NCBI GenBank assembly: GCA_016185425.1
Contig: JACPNQ010000034.1
Coordinates: 473,006-537,005, forward strand
DNA length: 64,000 nucleotides
Direction: 5' to 3'
Source: Acidobacteriota bacterium
GTDB lineage: Bacteria; Acidobacteriota; Terriglobia; Bryobacterales; Bryobacteraceae
The notes below the pieces were generated by a model. The model did no database searches and was not told the origin of the DNA. It saw nothing but the letters and a program-made list of their open reading frames with translations. Every line of letters begins with the position of its first letter. Positions within the stretch are counted from its first letter, which is position 1. Below are positions 62,301-64,000 of this stretch, in pieces. Both the position numbers and the translations under genes were made by a program.

Positions 62301-62431
62301 ACCCAAATCTCTCAATCCCAACGGCCCGCACAGTGTTCACAAGCACCGGCCCCGTCGGCAGCGCCGGCCGCATCACCACCACCCAAACCAGCGCCCGCCA
62401 ACTGCAACTCGCCCTCAAACTCACCTTCTGA
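59363..62431 (+). CDS. Oar-like TonB-dependent outer-membrane receptor
   Basis: 1022 residues. N-terminal signal-like stretch (RRWSMLLLTHLYIPAQ), CarboxypepD_reg domain at about 25-110 (AELAGIASDATGGVVANVA), plug at about 120-245 (ELPLNGRDFAQLALLEPGV; FTLDGSDINDANNN; YGRSAGGVISAVTKSGTN), barrel to the C-terminus LQLALKLTF. Same architecture as the other three receptors in the window. Its partner gene upstream encodes a small Cys/His-rich exported protein, which hints at a metal or metal-complex ligand, though a carbon source is equally possible. Confidence 0.92.
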   Translation: MIRMHCIRRWSMLLLTHLYIPAQPTTAELAGIASDATGGVVANVAITLTNPANGAQRTAQTDARGAYRLLRISPGAYELTASADGFRPERRTGIVLTVGQQAVLNLSLEVATVTTEAIVTAGAVLIDLQNTALSDVMDPKAIRELPLNGRDFAQLALLEPGVAPSRRSSDSGGAGTKLVINGNRPSQVSFTLDGSDINDANNNTPGSAAGVLLGVDTLEEFRVSTNSYSAAYGRSAGGVISAVTKSGTNQFHGSIFEFVRNSAFDARNFFDAAASPIPPFRRNQFGVEADGPIIRNKTFFLGSFEGLRQRLGVTSRTVVPDANARQGIFPSGPRITVNSAVPPYLALVPLPNERNFGDGTGEYVSAASQATGENFYTARIDHRFSGRTSVFGRITIDNAAVAIPDGLRFVQAETKSANRFFTVEATRVLTGRLVNTARFSVNKSSSDSVNSYLRAPDPSLSFFPGRPFGQVSITGFFSLGPSRFGPSFSDQTLFQFSNDLSWARGRHSLKFGFDHRFYHLPTSRPQSPNGFYQFNGLTDFLQARPASVELTLPESSLSRDWRQSMTAFFVQDDIRLLRRLTLNLGLRYERVSVPEEVNGLSSNFRNVVTDKAPTAGPIFTNPSNRNFAPRTGFAWDPTGSGKTSVRGGFGIFFDPVWTDFYANAGNRLAPFYVLGSIRNPVFPRAESLVGNPGFVLGRQDVLVYNPSNPYTMQYNFTVQRQLAAATALTISYAGQRGEHLARFVDGNQAYPIIQADGRKYFPENSVTRNPNLTGVRYKVTDGQSVYNALQASLQLRMKAGMLLRLNYTFARSIDDGSVTVTQGGDNDLPQDPDSRKAERGLSNYDVRHYFVAFWNWDLPKTKWLGGGWQWNAISTFAAGNPFSVVVGFDRARARFQAGTSPQRPDLVAGASTNPILGGPDKYFDTSAFSLPAAGYFGNLGRNTLIGPGLAMLDLNINKRFKLTERVALQFRTEMFNSLNHPNLSIPTARTVFTSTGPVGSAGRITTTQTSARQLQLALKLTF

Positions 62432-62481
62432 TATGGATCGACCTTGTCAAGCTTTCGAGAATTGACAGGGTTAGGGATCAG

Positions 62482-62525
62482 GCCCGGCGCGCTCCGCAAG
62501 GAGCGAGCCGGGTTTTTTCTTTTTG
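62482..62525 (+). terminator. intrinsic terminator after the TonB receptor gene
   Basis: Stem CCCGGC / GCCGGG (62483-62488 and 62507-62512) continued inside by CGCTCC / GGAGCG, loop GCAA, followed by TTTTTTCTTTTT on the plus strand. It lies about 50 bases past the receptor stop. Strong match to a rho-independent terminator. Confidence 0.92.
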
Positions 62526-62527
62526 CG

Positions 62528-62727
62528 GGACAGCAGGGCGGATAGCAGGGAGGAACTGGCGCGACGATAGATCAATCTGATATGCGCGGGTCGAAACCGC
62601 AGAGACATGATTCGTCGGGAGCTGCCTCGGACTAGACGCGCGGGTTGGGGCCGGAGCCCGTTCCGCATAGAACGTTGGGAGGGTTCTCCTTTTCGTTGAT
62701 CCTCTCCTGCCATCTGCGCTGCTGTCC
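62528..62727. repeat. 200-bp segment bounded by 22-bp inverted repeats
   Basis: Left arm 62528-62549 (GGACAGCAGGGCGGATAGCA plus two bases) and right arm 62706-62727 are inverted complements with only three mismatches in 22. No open frame lies between. It may be a small non-autonomous (MITE-like) element or a structured part of the adjacent IS110 region. Its relation to the IS ends is unresolved. Confidence 0.55.
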
Positions 62728-62764
62728 AAAACTGATTCACTGTTTGTTTTCCAATTTGGTTCGT

Positions 62765-63895
62765 TCAGGCGGTCCGGGTGTAGTTTTGCTCCGTCTTAAC
62801 GGCAATGGCCCATAGAAAACCAAGCAACTCGCGTCCCAGCGCCGTCACGATCTGGTTCTTGTTTTTGCCGCGAAGGGAGAAGGCCTGATAGCGTTTGTGC
62901 AGACGTTGTTGCGCCTTCCAGGCGATCTTCTTCGCCTCGTCGGAAATTGTCAGATTCTTTTGGCGTCTCAGCAAATACCCCGACACATTGGGCCGGTGCT
63001 GATACGCCCAGGCAGCTTCCACCAGCACCCTGCGTAAATGACCATTACCCGTCTTGGTGATCGAGCCGCGCCGCACCCTGCCGCCGCTGGAATCTTCGCT
63101 GGCCACCAAGCCGCTGTATCCCATCAGCTGCCGAGGGCTCTGAAAACGGGAAAAGGATCCGATCTCGGAAACGATCGTCGCCGCCGTCACCTGGGCCACA
63201 CCACGCAGTGCCTGCAGTGCTTCGATTACCGCGCGGATCTCCTCCGGCGCTGCCGCCACCGCTTCGTCAATCGCCTTTTCCAGCTTCATGAGCCGGCCGG
63301 CCACATGGTCCACCTCCTCCAGATAGTCGGCCAATGTCGCCTCCAAGGCCTTTTGCTCAAACTTTACGTGACTCTTGATCCAATCGAGATATTGTTTGGT
63401 CCAAGCCTTCAAACCCTGCGGTCTGCGACCATGCCGTAACAGAAATTTGCCCAGCCGGTGCCGCGCTTTTAACTGATCCTTCTTCGCTGCTTCCCGAGCT
63501 CGCACCAGGTCGCGCAACGCCTCGTGGCCGGCATCGGGTACCCACACCGCCGTCAGTTCTCCGGCGCGATAATTGCGAGCCAGTTTCTCGGCATCACGGC
63601 GATCCGTTTTCACGCGATCGCCAGCCTTGGTGGGAATCAGGCTTGGGGCAATCACCTCACACGCGATTCCCATTTGAGTCAGCTGCCAATAAAGAACATA
63701 TCCGGTAGGCCCAGCCTCGTAGCAAACTCGCAAACTACTGGCCGGTCCCAGTTTTCCCATTAGCTTCCGGATCGACTCCACCCGGTTGGGAATCGTACCC
63801 AGCGAACGGACCTCGCCAGTGAGCGATTCCTCCGCCACCGCAGGCACGATCGTCTCAGCGTGGACATCCAGACCGACAAAGCGTAATTTAGACAT
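62765..63895 (-). mobile_element. IS110-family insertion sequence transposase gene
   Basis: 376 residues. The N-terminal DEDD (RuvC-like) domain has Asp10 (VGLDVH), Glu60 (CYEAGPTG), Asp98 and Asp101 (KTDRRDAEKLA). A coiled-coil middle is followed by the C-terminal Transposase_20 domain at about 225-320 with the helix-hairpin-helix LRGVAQVTAATIVSEIG and the serine region EDSSGGRVRRGSITKTGN (Ser269/Ser270). All expected residues are present, so it is probably active. IS110 enzymes are guided by an RNA from the element's own noncoding end. AAAGGAG precedes the ATG. The element's upstream end lies outside the window. Confidence 0.93.
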
Positions 63896-64000
63896 GTGCG
63901 ACCAGCTCCTTTCGTATGCGGCTCTGCGCCGCTGGCTTCACCTACTCGCAGCGTAACCCGCGCTACTGCGATTCGGCGGTTGGTCGCTCCATAGTGACTA
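63896..64000 (-). ncRNA. candidate bridge-RNA region upstream of the IS110 transposase (truncated by the window)
   Basis: The minus-strand leader of at least 105 bases has no open frame but contains predicted hairpins: GCGGC-GCAGA-GCCGC directly before the ribosome-binding site region, and CGCAGTAGCG...CGCTGCG further upstream. In IS110 elements the left noncoding end encodes the bridge RNA that pairs with target and donor DNA. The full RNA would extend beyond position 64000, so its boundaries cannot be given. Confidence 0.4.

Larger units (their letters stand above)
62432..62764. other. 333-base stretch between the TonB receptor and the IS110 transposase
   Basis: Just after the receptor stop lies an imperfect inverted repeat (TTGTCAA at 62444 with TTGACAG at 62462). 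A strong terminator follows at 62482-62525 and the 200-bp inverted-repeat-bounded segment at 62528-62727, both annotated separately. No coding frame is credible. One end of the IS110 element should lie within this stretch, but I cannot place it without other copies. Confidence 0.6.

Overview
The window is a 64 kb piece of a GC-rich bacterial chromosome that looks like Acidobacteriota, most likely Bryobacterales/Solibacter-like. The grounds are four very large Oar-type TonB-dependent receptors with N-terminal carboxypeptidase-regulatory domains, a hopanoid hpnJ/hpnI locus, a PQQ dehydrogenase, Tat-exported GMC oxidoreductase subunits, and many exported proteins of unknown function. This placement is inferred from gene content; no rRNA gene is present.

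Layout. 0-9.3 kb: the end of a glycerophosphodiester phosphodiesterase gene, a zinc-ribbon/DUF4870-like membrane protein with a Q/P/Y/G-rich linker, an exported HEAT-like protein, and two divergent TonB receptors. 9.3-17.9 kb: a GYD protein and an unknown small protein, then a tight leftward operon (TonB receptor, FeS-type GMC oxidoreductase, gluconate-2-dehydrogenase subunit-3-like protein, DJ-1/PfpI protein, xylose-isomerase-like TIM barrel) facing a GntR/FCD regulator. Twin palindromes sit at the two start codons. 17.9-22 kb: a hybrid histidine kinase with a periplasmic-binding-like sensor, a frameshifted beta-lactamase-fold hydrolase and tRNA-Arg(ACG). 22-25.4 kb: hpnJ, two SMR/EamA halves and hpnI. 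25.4-28 kb: a cupin, an exported protein and a LacI regulator. 28-32.5 kb: FlK-like thioesterase, PQQ dehydrogenase, CnbZ-like protein, esterase and a frameshifted small gene, probably one operon. 32.5-34.8 kb: ECF sigma, anti-sigma and an exported protein, coupled by overlaps. 34.9-40.7 kb: thiolase, OB-fold partner, aminotransferase, lipoprotein hydrolase and a NatAB-like ABC exporter, nearly all joined by ATGA overlaps. 40.7-41.4 kb: vapBC, with a suspicious Asp-to-Asn change in the toxin. 41.4-45.2 kb: ceramidase-like protein, exported protein, decayed cyanophycinase and a hydrolase. 45.2-52.3 kb: a segment with a metzincin protease, a SurA/DsbA-like protein and a surface protein. It is bounded on the left by a decayed copy of the 3' end of the degT gene and on the right by the intact gene. 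53-57.4 kb: housekeeping-like genes (MBL hydrolase, ygfZ) and a cysH-cysC-PHP phosphatase operon. 57.4-62.4 kb: exported unknowns and a fourth TonB receptor preceded by a small Cys/His-rich exported protein. 62.4-64 kb: a strong terminator, a 200-bp inverted-repeat-bounded segment and an IS110-family transposase whose leader runs off the window.

The best candidate for an incompletely described system is the GntR-controlled operon at 10.1-17.9 kb. Its parts fit outer-membrane uptake of a glycoside, periplasmic FAD/FeS oxidation (possibly to a 3-keto sugar) and later isomerisation or elimination, with a DJ-1-like protein as a possible carbonyl-damage partner. The substrate cannot be read from the sequence. 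Other points of interest are the PQQ dehydrogenase with a fused N-terminal di-haem domain, a lanthanide-type Asp and a missing vicinal disulfide; the operon pairing an APS reductase with an APS kinase and a likely pAp phosphatase; and the direct repeats around the 45-52 kb segment.
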